The position numbers and the translations under genes are program-made. The notes below the pieces were generated by a model. That model was given only the letters and a program-made list of their open reading frames with translations, was not told where the DNA came from and ran no database searches. Of a stretch of 64,000 bases of DNA, positions 51,848 through 60,102 are shown in pieces. Location of the stretch: NCBI RefSeq assembly GCF_900696085.1, contig NZ_CAADFC020000028.1, positions 62,001-126,000 on the forward strand, written 5' to 3'. How positions within the stretch are numbered: the first letter of the stretch is position 1; each line of letters opens with the position of its first letter. This stretch comes from Bradyrhizobium ivorense. GTDB taxonomy: Bacteria > Pseudomonadota > Alphaproteobacteria > Rhizobiales > Xanthobacteraceae.

Positions 51848-53095
51848 ATGCATGATCGAACGCACGGCCCGCAGCGATTGCTCCGCGAAGCCCCGCCGGA
51901 GTTTGAAGGGGCTGGCCGCGACCTGCGCCTCGATGTCTGTCGCGGCATCGCGCTGTGGTGGATATTTCTCGATCATGTTCCCAACAACATCGGAAGCTGG
52001 CTGACGCCCCGCAACTACGGCTTCTGCGATGCCGCCGAAATATTCATGCTGATCTCGGGCGTGACCTGCGCGCTGGCCTACGGCAGGGCGCGCCAGCGCG
52101 AGGGCTGGAGGGGCATGATCGGACGATCGCTGCGGCGGGGATGGGACATCTATGCCGCGTTCCTGCTGCTCACGCTCGCTTGCGCCGTCCTCGTCTACTT
52201 CTCGGGCAGCGATGATCTTGCCGACGACAGCAACACGCGGATTCTGTTCGAACAGCCGGGCGCGACGTTTGCGCATGCTGCGATGCTGCAATATCGCCCC
52301 GTCAACACCGACATCTTGCCGGTCTTCGTGCTCGGTCACGTGTTGTTCGCACCGCTGCTCTGGCTGCTGCTGCGGGCGCCAAACGCGACGCTTGGCGGGT
52401 CGCTGCTGCTCTATGCGCTCGTGCACCTGTTCGGCTGGAGCGTTCCAGCCTGGCCGAACGGCAGCTGGTACTTCAATCCGCTGGCCTGGCAATTGCTGTT
52501 CGTGATCGGCGCGTGGTGGGTCGTCGCGGGCGACAAAGTCCGGCCGTGGCTGACCTCGCGCGCGGCGCTTGTTGTTGCGGTTCTCTATCTGGCTCTCAGC
52601 CTGGTTCTTGCATTGAGCTGGGGCGTCAAGTCCGTGGTCCCGCACGCGTTGACGGACCTGCTTTTCCCGCTGGACAAATCGAATCTCAGTCCGTTGCGGC
52701 TGCTGCATTTTCTGGCTCTTGCAATTGTCGCGCTACGGCTGGTCCCTCGGGATTGGCGAGGGCTGTCGACGCCGGTGCTTCGCCGGGCGCGGAGCTGTGG
52801 CGCGAACTCACTGCCGATCTACTGTCTCGGCGTTCTGCTGGCGCTCGCCAGCCACCTGACGCTGCTCGACATCTCCGACCGGCTCGCGATGCAGATCGCG
52901 CTGAGCCTTGCCGGAATCCTGGTGATGATCCTCGTCGCGATGCTGCTTGGCGCAATTGGCGGCAATCGTGAGCGAGGGTCCCGGCGGACGGAGTCGATCG
53001 AGAAGGTCAAACCGGCGTCTCCTGGCAGCGGCGACCGCGAAGGCGTCAATTCGGACAGGGTCGACCCGCGGCTTCCCACAGCGCCGTGCCTTTGA
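51848..53095 (+). CDS. opgC: OpgC-like membrane protein (periplasmic glucan modification)
   Basis: A 415-residue protein with about ten membrane helices, matching OpgC (LRLDVCRGIALWWIFLDHVP, then NYGFCDAAEIFMLISG). OpgC adds succinyl groups to osmoregulated periplasmic glucans; this function is known for the family, the glucan type here is not. The C-terminal tail (about residues 375-415) is soluble, Arg/Ser-rich and of unclear use. The next 315 bp to the dctP gene show no clear gene or site; short open frames there look like chance. Confidence 0.85.
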   Translation: MHDRTHGPQRLLREAPPEFEGAGRDLRLDVCRGIALWWIFLDHVPNNIGSWLTPRNYGFCDAAEIFMLISGVTCALAYGRARQREGWRGMIGRSLRRGWDIYAAFLLLTLACAVLVYFSGSDDLADDSNTRILFEQPGATFAHAAMLQYRPVNTDILPVFVLGHVLFAPLLWLLLRAPNATLGGSLLLYALVHLFGWSVPAWPNGSWYFNPLAWQLLFVIGAWWVVAGDKVRPWLTSRAALVVAVLYLALSLVLALSWGVKSVVPHALTDLLFPLDKSNLSPLRLLHFLALAIVALRLVPRDWRGLSTPVLRRARSCGANSLPIYCLGVLLALASHLTLLDISDRLAMQIALSLAGILVMILVAMLLGAIGGNRERGSRRTESIEKVKPASPGSGDREGVNSDRVDPRLPTAPCL

Positions 53096-53410
53096 TGTGC
53101 GTGCGCTGATCGAGATCAATCCGGATGTCGTCGGCCTTCACACGGCAACCGCCGCGAGCGTTCGCGTTCCGCGAATTGGTCATTTCCGCACCCGTCATTG
53201 ACCTCGCCGCCACGACCGGGCACAGCGGGGTGTCATCGAACGGTCGCAACGGCCGATACGGACACTGGCTGCAGCGTATTTTGCGGTGCAGCAAAGATGA
53301 AATCAGACCCTGCTAAAGGGGCAATGGCATTCGCGGTCGCTTCTCTGTAAAGGTGCGACCGGATGTCTCGGGGCCGGCGGTTCGCGCTCCGCAATTACGC
53401 GGGAGGAAAA

Positions 53411-54415
53411 ATGCGTAAGTTCATTCTGGCTGCGGCTTCGGTCGCAGCGCTGACTTTTGTGGGACCGGCCTCGGCGCAGTCGCCGATCGTGATCAAGTTC
53501 AGCCACGTGGTGGCGTCCGACACGCCGAAGGGCAAGGCGGCCGACAAGTTCAAGGAACTGGCCGAGAAATATACCGCCGGCAAGGTCAAGGTCGAGGTCT
53601 ACCCGAACTCGACGCTCTACAAGGACAAGGAAGAGCTCGAGGCGCTGCAGCTCGGCGCCGTGCAGATGCTGGCGCCGTCGAACTCGAAGTTCGGCCCGAT
53701 CGGCATCAAGGAATTCGAGGTCTTCGATCTGCCCTACATCCTCCCGGACCTCAAGACGCTGCGCAAGGTCACCGATGGCCCGCTCGGCGCCCGGCTGCTC
53801 AAGCTGCTCGACAACAAGGGCATGACCGGTCTCGCCTACTGGGACAACGGCTTCAAGCAGATGACCGCCAACAAGAAGCTGGTGGCGCCGTCCGACTACA
53901 AGGGGCTGAAATTCCGCATCCAGTCGTCGAAGGTGCTGGAAGCCCAGTTCCGCGCGCTCGGCGCGATCCCGCAGGTGATGGCGTTCTCGGAAGTCTACCA
54001 AGCGCTGCAGACCGGCGTCGTGGACGGGCAGGAGAACACCTGGTCGAACATCTACACCCAGAAGATGCATGAGGTGCAGAAATTCGCCACCACCACCAAC
54101 CACGGCTATATCGGCTACGTCGTGGTCGTGAACAAGAAGTTCTGGGACGGCCTGCCGGCCGACGTCCGCGATCAGCTGTCCAAGGCGATGAAGGAAGCCA
54201 CCGAGTTCGGCAACGGCCAGTCCGCCAAGGAGAACGAGGACGCGCTCGCCGACATCAAGAAGGCCGGCAAGACCGAGATCGTCAGCTTGACGCCCGAGCA
54301 GGACGAGGCGATGCGCAAGGCGATGATGCCGGTCTACAAGGACGTCGCCTCGCGCGTCGGTCAGCCCTTGATCGACGAGTTTTTGAAGGAGACCGACCGC
54401 AGCCCGATGAACTGA
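53411..54415 (+). CDS. dctP: TRAP transporter solute-binding protein
   Basis: A 334-residue periplasmic protein with a signal peptide (FILAAASVAALTFVGPASAQ region) and the DctP fold (VIKFSHVVASDTPKGKAADKF; GVVDGQENTWSNIY). It captures a carboxylate-like solute for the TRAP membrane subunits; exact ligand unknown. GGGAGGAAAA precedes ATG 53411, chosen over an upstream GTG-rich frame start. The dctQ and dctM genes follow after repeat D3. Confidence 0.93.
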   Translation: MRKFILAAASVAALTFVGPASAQSPIVIKFSHVVASDTPKGKAADKFKELAEKYTAGKVKVEVYPNSTLYKDKEELEALQLGAVQMLAPSNSKFGPIGIKEFEVFDLPYILPDLKTLRKVTDGPLGARLLKLLDNKGMTGLAYWDNGFKQMTANKKLVAPSDYKGLKFRIQSSKVLEAQFRALGAIPQVMAFSEVYQALQTGVVDGQENTWSNIYTQKMHEVQKFATTTNHGYIGYVVVVNKKFWDGLPADVRDQLSKAMKEATEFGNGQSAKENEDALADIKKAGKTEIVSLTPEQDEAMRKAMMPVYKDVASRVGQPLIDEFLKETDRSPMN

Positions 54416-54425
54416 GGCCGTAAAC

Positions 54426-54571
54426 ACCTCGCCCGCTTGCGGGGAGAGGTCGAAATTCAAGCGAAGCTTGAATTTCGGGTGAGGGGGAGCCTCCGCGGGC
54501 GCAACGGATCATCGTGCGCGAGGAGAGAGCCCCTCACCCCAACCCTCTCCCCGTAAGAACGGGGAGAGGGA
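54426..54571. repeat. Paired CT/AG-rich repeat inside the TRAP operon, family D copy 3
   Basis: Left part CTCGCCCGCTTGCGGGGAG, an inner 12-bp perfect inverted repeat CGAAATTCAAGC / GCTTGAATTTCG (54451-54477), then right part CCCTCACCCC-AACCCTCTCCCC-GTAAGAAC-GGGGAGAGGG (about 54530-54571). It separates dctP from dctQ and can lower read-through relative to the binding protein. Confidence 0.8.
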
Positions 54572-54610
54572 GCGCTCTGGCCGATGGGGCGGCCACCACT
54601 GGGGAGATCA

Positions 54611-55183
54611 ATGCTGCTAAAGATTCTCGACAGGCTTGAGGAAATCATCATCGCAAGCCTGATGGGCGCCGCGACGCTGCTCACCTTCGTCACCGTGCTG
54701 CACCGCTTCCTGGTGGACGTGCCGTTCCTGTATCCGTACCTGTTCGGCATCAACCTCGCCTGGTCGCAGGAACTCTGCATCTACATGTTCATCTGGATGG
54801 CGAAGTTCGGCGCCGCCTATGGCGTGCGCGCCGGCGTCCATGTCGGCGTCGACGTCCTGATCAACCGCCTCAACGATCGCTGGCGGAAGGGCGTCATCCT
54901 GTTCGGCCTGCTCGGCGGCGCCCTGTTCACCGGAATCGTCGGCACCATGGGCGCCAAGTTCGTCTATGAGCTGATGCAGACCACGCAGGTGTCGCCCGAC
55001 ATGGAGATCCCGAGCTGGATCGTCTACGCCTGCATCCCGCTCGGCTCCTATCTGATGTGCTTCCGCTTCCTGCAGGTGTGCTGGAATTACTGGTTCCACA
55101 ACGACCTGCCGCATCATGACGCCGCCCATGTCGAGGGCGTCGAGACCAGCAAGACCGCGCCCGTCGCGCTTGGAGAAGCGTGA
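54611..55183 (+). CDS. dctQ: TRAP transporter small permease
   Basis: A 190-residue membrane protein with four hydrophobic segments and the DctQ-like stretch FLYPYLFGINLAWSQELCIY. It couples DctP to DctM. GGGGAGATC precedes ATG 54611. Its stop overlaps the start of dctM (TGATG), so they are coupled. Some DctQ proteins have longer N-termini, but this fits the family length. Confidence 0.9.
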   Translation: MLLKILDRLEEIIIASLMGAATLLTFVTVLHRFLVDVPFLYPYLFGINLAWSQELCIYMFIWMAKFGAAYGVRAGVHVGVDVLINRLNDRWRKGVILFGLLGGALFTGIVGTMGAKFVYELMQTTQVSPDMEIPSWIVYACIPLGSYLMCFRFLQVCWNYWFHNDLPHHDAAHVEGVETSKTAPVALGEA

Positions 55184-56466
55184 TGAACGCCACCATCATC
55201 TTCGTATTGCTGTTCGCCCTGATGCTGACGGGCATGCCGATCTCGATTTCGCTCGGCCTGACCGTGCTCACCTTCCTGTTCACCATGACGCAGGTGCCGA
55301 TCGAGAGCGTCGGCCTGAAGCTGTTTTCGGGCCTCGACAATTTCGGCATCATGGCGATCCCGTTCTTCATCCTGGCCGGCACCTTCCTGACCCGCGGCGG
55401 CGTGGCGCGGCGCATGATCGCGTTCACGACCTCGCTGGTCGGCCATCTGCCGGGCGGCCTTGGCCTCGCCGGCGTCGCGGCCTGCGCGATGTTCGCGGCG
55501 ATCTCGGGCTCCAGCGTCGCCACCGTGGTGGCGATCGGCTCGATCATGATGCCGGCGATGGTCGATCACGGCTATCCGAAGCGGTTCGGCGTCGGCGTGA
55601 TCTCGACCTCGGGCGCGCTCGGCATCCTGGTGCCGCCCTCGATCATCCTGGTGCTGTATGGCGTGTCCACCAACACCTCGATCGGCGCGCTGTTCATGGC
55701 CGGCATCGTGCCGGGCATCGTGCTGGCGCTGATGCTGGCGGCGGTGACCTTCGTCGTGGCGCAGCGCAACGGCTATCCGAAGATGCCGAGGGCGACGATC
55801 GGCGAGCAGTTCAAGGCGTTCCGCGAGAGCCTTTGGGGCCTGCTGCTGATCGGCATCGTGCTCGGCGGCATCTATGGCGGCATCTTCACGCCGACCGAGG
55901 CCGCCGCGGTCGCCGCGACCTATGCCTTCTTCATCACTGTGTTTGTCTACAAGGAGCTAAAGCTCTCCGAGGTGCCGAAGGTGCTGCTGCAGGCGGCGAG
56001 CATGAGCTCGATGCTGCTCTACATCATCACCAACGCGGTGCTGTTCTCGTTCTTGATGACGCATGAGCAGATCCCGCAGGCGATGGCGGCCTGGATCATC
56101 GACAAGAACTTCTCGATCTGGATGTTCCTGCTGGTGGTCAACATCATCCTGCTGCTTGCCGGCAACGTGATGGACCCGTCGTCGATCCTCTTGATCATGG
56201 CGCCGATCCTGTTTCCGCTGGCGACCAAGCTCGGCGTCCATCCGGTGCATCTCGGCATCCTGATGATCGTCAACACCGAGGTCGGGCTGTGCCACCCGCC
56301 GGTCGGGCTCAACCTCTACATCGCGAGTAGTATCGCCAAGATGGGGATCAGCGAGATCACCATCGCGGTGCTGCCGTGGCTGTGCGCGATGCTGGTGTTC
56401 CTCGGCCTCGTCACCTACGTGCCGGAGATCTCGCTGTGGCTGCCGCGATTGTTGGGAATGATTTAG
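55183..56466 (+). CDS. dctM: TRAP transporter large permease
   Basis: A 427-residue protein with about 12 membrane segments and DctM motifs: ALMLTGMPISISLGLTVLTF near the start, GSSVATVVAIGS and PPSIILVLYGV in the middle, and the helix ending VPEISLWLPRLLGMI. It is the ion-coupled transport subunit of the TRAP system. The first codon ATG 55183 overlaps dctQ; the preceding GTG at 55180 is less likely. Confidence 0.95.
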   Translation: MNATIIFVLLFALMLTGMPISISLGLTVLTFLFTMTQVPIESVGLKLFSGLDNFGIMAIPFFILAGTFLTRGGVARRMIAFTTSLVGHLPGGLGLAGVAACAMFAAISGSSVATVVAIGSIMMPAMVDHGYPKRFGVGVISTSGALGILVPPSIILVLYGVSTNTSIGALFMAGIVPGIVLALMLAAVTFVVAQRNGYPKMPRATIGEQFKAFRESLWGLLLIGIVLGGIYGGIFTPTEAAAVAATYAFFITVFVYKELKLSEVPKVLLQAASMSSMLLYIITNAVLFSFLMTHEQIPQAMAAWIIDKNFSIWMFLLVVNIILLLAGNVMDPSSILLIMAPILFPLATKLGVHPVHLGILMIVNTEVGLCHPPVGLNLYIASSIAKMGISEITIAVLPWLCAMLVFLGLVTYVPEISLWLPRLLGMI

Positions 56467-56588
56467 AAATGTTTCTGCAGGCCATGAACGGCGTTACATC
56501 TTGGTAACAGAGGTCTGCCTGACCAATCTGTAAGTTGAAGACGGGGGCAAGACGCATCATCTTCGAGCAACCTTCAAAGGAGGTTGGT

Positions 56589-57179
56589 ATGAAGAAAGCT
56601 CTGCTCGCCGGCGTCGCGGCGCTCACGATTGCCGGATCGACCGTGGTCTATGCCCAGCATCGTCCCTGGTTTCATGGTCCGATGCGGATGAGCCCGGAGG
56701 ACCGGGCGGCCTTCCTCGACGCGCGGATCGCCGCCGTGCATGCCGGGCTGAAGCTCAGCCCGGATCAGGAGAAGCTGTGGCCGCCGGTCGAGGCTGCGGT
56801 GCGCGACTTCGCCAAGATGCGGATCGATCGGGCCAATGCGCGGATGGAAGCGGACAAGTCCGACGCCGGCAAGGCCGAGACGGGGGATAATCCGGTCGCC
56901 CGCCTGCGCGAGCGCGCCGACAGCATGGCGGCGACCGCGGCGTCGCTGAAGCAGATCGCCGATGCCGCCGAGCCGCTCTACAAGACGCTCGACGACGGCC
57001 AGAAGCGGCGGCTGAGCCTGCTCACCCATCTGGAGGGGCGGGGGTTCGGCGCCGAGGGCTGGCGCCGCCACCGTTTCGAGCGCGGTTTCGACCGCTGGGA
57101 GCGCGGCGGCCGCGGCTTCGACCATGACCGCTACGACCGCGACGGCGGCGGCGACCAGGAGCGTTCCGGCCGGCTCTGA
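56589..57179 (+). CDS. Spy/CpxP-like periplasmic LTXXQ-type protein
   Basis: A 196-residue protein with a signal peptide ending STVVYAQ and a helical mature domain containing LKLSPDQEKLW, an LTXXQ-type motif. The C-terminal 45 residues are very rich in Arg, Gly and Asp (FDRWERGGRGFDHDRYDRD), atypical of Spy and perhaps intrinsically disordered. Spy-like proteins are periplasmic chaperones or metal/stress sensors; no partner genes are adjacent. AAAGGAGGTTGGT precedes the ATG. Confidence 0.82.
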   Translation: MKKALLAGVAALTIAGSTVVYAQHRPWFHGPMRMSPEDRAAFLDARIAAVHAGLKLSPDQEKLWPPVEAAVRDFAKMRIDRANARMEADKSDAGKAETGDNPVARLRERADSMAATAASLKQIADAAEPLYKTLDDGQKRRLSLLTHLEGRGFGAEGWRRHRFERGFDRWERGGRGFDHDRYDRDGGGDQERSGRL

Positions 57180-57365
57180 GCAGCGGGTCGCGGCGGCCTC
57201 GCCAGGAGGTCGGTCAAGTGGCTGAAAGGTCGCCGGAATCCGGCGGCCTTCGGCGCGTCCGCAAGGCCGGTAAAAGTCAGGAAAAATCGTCCAGCTTGCT
57301 GGACATACCGGAATCGCTTTGCTAAACGACGGCCCTCTTGCGAGGGTCATTTCCGGACAAGTTCC

Positions 57366-57441
<76 letters not shown>

Positions 57442-57454
57442 CTCGTAAGGATTG

Positions 57455-57471
57455 GCCCTGCGGGGCTTTTT
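57455..57471 (+). terminator. Terminator downstream of tRNA-Lys
   Basis: GCCC (57455-57458) pairs with GGGC (57463-57466) over TGCG, followed by five T residues. It is 13 bp downstream of the tRNA 3' end. Confidence 0.75.
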
Positions 57472-57835
57472 ACATTTTAGCCGATGGAACAAATTGCGCT
57501 CATGCGACGCTTTTCGTGGTCACACGGTGTGCGACGCGTCCTCGTCGAGAGGAGATAAGCTGCCGCGCCAAGCCTGGTCGTGCTTCTGGTCAAGTTCGCC
57601 GGCACCATCGACGAACATTAGCGACCGGCACGGCCTCAGGCGCCAGGCTCCGTTATCGCCATTGCTGTCGCGCGCGGACTGTGTGTCCAACCACTCCGAT
57701 AGAGCACGTGCGTGCTGATCGACCAAACGAGCTGGCAGCGTTCGGCGGCTTTTGAATTTCGCGCAACTCCAAATCATGAATTGCCGTGCAATTTTGCACC
57801 GGCACCTTGGCGTCGCTCGACCAAACGAGGAGATG
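57472..57835. other. Gene-free stretch between tRNA-Lys and the TPR-caspase gene
   Basis: About 364 bp without a supportable gene. Short open frames on both strands have no ribosome site. I see no integrase fragment, no long direct repeat of the tRNA 3' end, and no clear insertion-sequence ends within this stretch. Confidence 0.5.
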
Positions 57836-60007
57836 TTATCTTATCGCGAAGTAAAAGCTCTCGCCTGGGAGTGAACCGTACATAAACGGCTCTTGGCGAC
57901 GTTGCGTTTCCTGAAGGACTTCATCTCGCACACGACGAAAGAGCATGTTGATCTCCAGCTTGGGATCAACAATGTTTTTCAGAAATGAGGTCGTGAATGG
58001 GCTGTGATCGCCATTGCCGTCCCGAGAGATTTGGCCTTCTCGAGCAGCATAGGCGACCAAGGTCCCCACTTCCGGATCAATGCGTGCTAATCCGCGCCCA
58101 ATAGATCGGGTGGCGACGGTTCTACGCATTGTCGACAGAAATGGATTGTCCCGACACGAATCCAGAATGACCAACCTCAGCTTCTTTGCCCTTTCGGCAG
58201 CCTGGAGCATGCGATCAAGCGAGATTGCCTCGTCCTGGACATCTCGGTCCGACAGAAGACGAACATCGATGGGGAGAAGGTAATTGAGTCCATTCATCTC
58301 CAAACCGTGCCCGGCGTAAAAAATGACGGCCCAATCCGCGGCTGCGGCCAGATCTTCAAACTCGCGGATCTTGCTCAGGAACTCTGCACGCGTGAGGTTT
58401 CGTCCTGGAATGACGGTTTGAAAGCCCAACTTCTTGAATGCCGCCGCAACAGCTTCTGCATCTCGCTGCGGATTCGGAAGCATTGGAACGGCCTCATAGG
58501 CCGAGTTCCCGATGACAAGGGCCACGCGTATGCCAACTTCGCTAGCCAGGCGGGCTTCTTCGACAGCTTGCTTGTTTCGCGCTTCAAACGCAGCGGTCTC
58601 GTTTCGAGCCAGGATTTCGGCAGCCAATCGCTGCTGATACTCGAGTTTGGCCTTCGTTTCGGCTTCAGCTCTCGCCTTGGCTTCAATCTCCGATAGTTGT
58701 TTAGCGTTCGCCAGCGAGCGCGCTTCCTCCTTTGCGGATGCTTCCGCCTGCTCTATGCGCTGGAATTCATTGAGGCGCGATCGAGCTTCGGACTGTGCCG
58801 AAATGCTCGTTCGCGGGTCTGCGGAAGGGAGGGATAACGCTCGTTGATATAATTTCGTCGCAGTCGATTTGTCGCGTTTTGCTTCGTAGACACGCCCCTT
58901 ACCAACAATGGCCGCCACGTAGCTTGGCTGTAGGCGGAGGGCGGCGTCGTAGTCGGTTAGCGCCAAATCGAGCGCACCTTCATCCAACGACATATTGGCT
59001 CTAAGCGTAAAGTTCTCGGGGTCCTTGGGCTGAAGCTCGATCGCTCTATTGAGATCTTTCTTGGCTCGCGCGAAATTACTTTTCAGTCGCCAAACGTCGC
59101 CACGAGTTGCGAACGCGTCAGCGTTAGTATTATCCAGCAAAATGGCCTTGCTTGTGTCCGCAATTGCTTTTTCGAAATCGCCCATATCCTTAAATACGTC
59201 TCCGCGACGAGCTAGAATCACGGAAGAATCGGGCTTGATCTTCAATGCGTAGTTCTGATCGTCCAGTGCTGCGGGAAGCTGCCGCTGGATTCGTCTCAAG
59301 TCCCCCCGCTCTGCAAGCGCACGCCAGTCTTTGGGGGCGAGCTTTAAAATGGACTCAAATTCAGCAAGTGCTGCTTCAAAATCATTCTTTCGAACGAGTA
59401 TTTCTGCGCGCCGATGATGGATTTCCAGGTCATCGGGGGCGCGGCGCATTGCTTCGTTAACTTGAGCAAGCGCCTTGTCGAACTCATATTTCAACTCGAA
59501 GCAAGCGGCTTGATTGATATACGCTCTCACATAATCGGGGCGTAGTCGTATAAGCTCATCATAATCCGCGATAGCCGATTCAATTTCTCCCTGGTCATAC
59601 AAGGCCGCAGCGCGCTCGCTGTGAGCATCTACATTGTTGGGGTCGACTTCCAGAGCAGTCGAAAAGTCGGCCAAAGCTTTTGCGGGACTATTCAGGCGCC
59701 GCCAAGCGAGTCCCCGATTCACATACGCGGCTGCAAATTCAGGTTTTAAGTCGATGGCTTGGGTGAAGTCGGAGACGGCGGAATCGAATCTACCCTTAAC
59801 GTACCAAGCCACCCCACGATCATTGAAAATCGCGGACAAATCCGCGTTCGGCAATTTCGAAGCTAGCAAACGAGTGCACGCCGGAATACTTCGATCCGGG
59901 GACTTTGCCGATTGCGCGCACAGGATCCCATCGTCCCGATCGGCCAAAAGCGGCGTCGACGATAAAAAAATGACAGCGAAAAACACCCAAAAAAAGGGAG
60001 CCTTCAT
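57836..60007 (-). CDS. Exported TPR protein with C-terminal caspase-like (C14) domain
   Basis: A 723-residue protein: a signal peptide (FFWVFFAVIFLSSTPLLA), about nine TPR-like helical repeats at residues 50-390 (each with an A-Y-x-N-R-G/A-L-A type core), a charged Ala/Glu coiled coil at about 400-490, then an orthocaspase domain. The catalytic histidine fits H567 in FYAGHGLEMNG and the cysteine C618 in VILDSCRDNPF. It would act in the periplasm or at the envelope. It is divergent from the barrel gene at 60103. The target of the protease is unknown. Start ATG 60007 is chosen; an upstream in-frame ATG at 60022 is possible. Confidence 0.85.
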   Translation of the reverse strand: MKAPFFWVFFAVIFLSSTPLLADRDDGILCAQSAKSPDRSIPACTRLLASKLPNADLSAIFNDRGVAWYVKGRFDSAVSDFTQAIDLKPEFAAAYVNRGLAWRRLNSPAKALADFSTALEVDPNNVDAHSERAAALYDQGEIESAIADYDELIRLRPDYVRAYINQAACFELKYEFDKALAQVNEAMRRAPDDLEIHHRRAEILVRKNDFEAALAEFESILKLAPKDWRALAERGDLRRIQRQLPAALDDQNYALKIKPDSSVILARRGDVFKDMGDFEKAIADTSKAILLDNTNADAFATRGDVWRLKSNFARAKKDLNRAIELQPKDPENFTLRANMSLDEGALDLALTDYDAALRLQPSYVAAIVGKGRVYEAKRDKSTATKLYQRALSLPSADPRTSISAQSEARSRLNEFQRIEQAEASAKEEARSLANAKQLSEIEAKARAEAETKAKLEYQQRLAAEILARNETAAFEARNKQAVEEARLASEVGIRVALVIGNSAYEAVPMLPNPQRDAEAVAAAFKKLGFQTVIPGRNLTRAEFLSKIREFEDLAAAADWAVIFYAGHGLEMNGLNYLLPIDVRLLSDRDVQDEAISLDRMLQAAERAKKLRLVILDSCRDNPFLSTMRRTVATRSIGRGLARIDPEVGTLVAYAAREGQISRDGNGDHSPFTTSFLKNIVDPKLEINMLFRRVRDEVLQETQRRQEPFMYGSLPGESFYFAIR

Positions 60008-60030
60008 ATTGGCGATCAACATAAAAAAAA

Positions 60031-60052
60031 TCTGTGGCGTTTCGGTCACAGA
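60031..60052. promoter_or_regulatory. Inverted repeat between the caspase and barrel genes
   Basis: TCTGTG (60031-60036) and CACAGA (60047-60052), 10 bp apart, in the 95-bp divergent gap. A shared operator is possible; the palindrome is short and a 10-base spacer is not typical of a specific family I can name. Confidence 0.35.
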
Positions 60053-60102
60053 CGCCGAGTTCCCTCCATACTAAGCTCCCTCTGTTTTTTAGGAAATATT
60101 TT

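Noticed and set aside
53046..53294. Minus-strand frame between opgC and dctP
   Set aside because: It overlaps the opgC end, lacks a ribosome site and has no recognisable domain.
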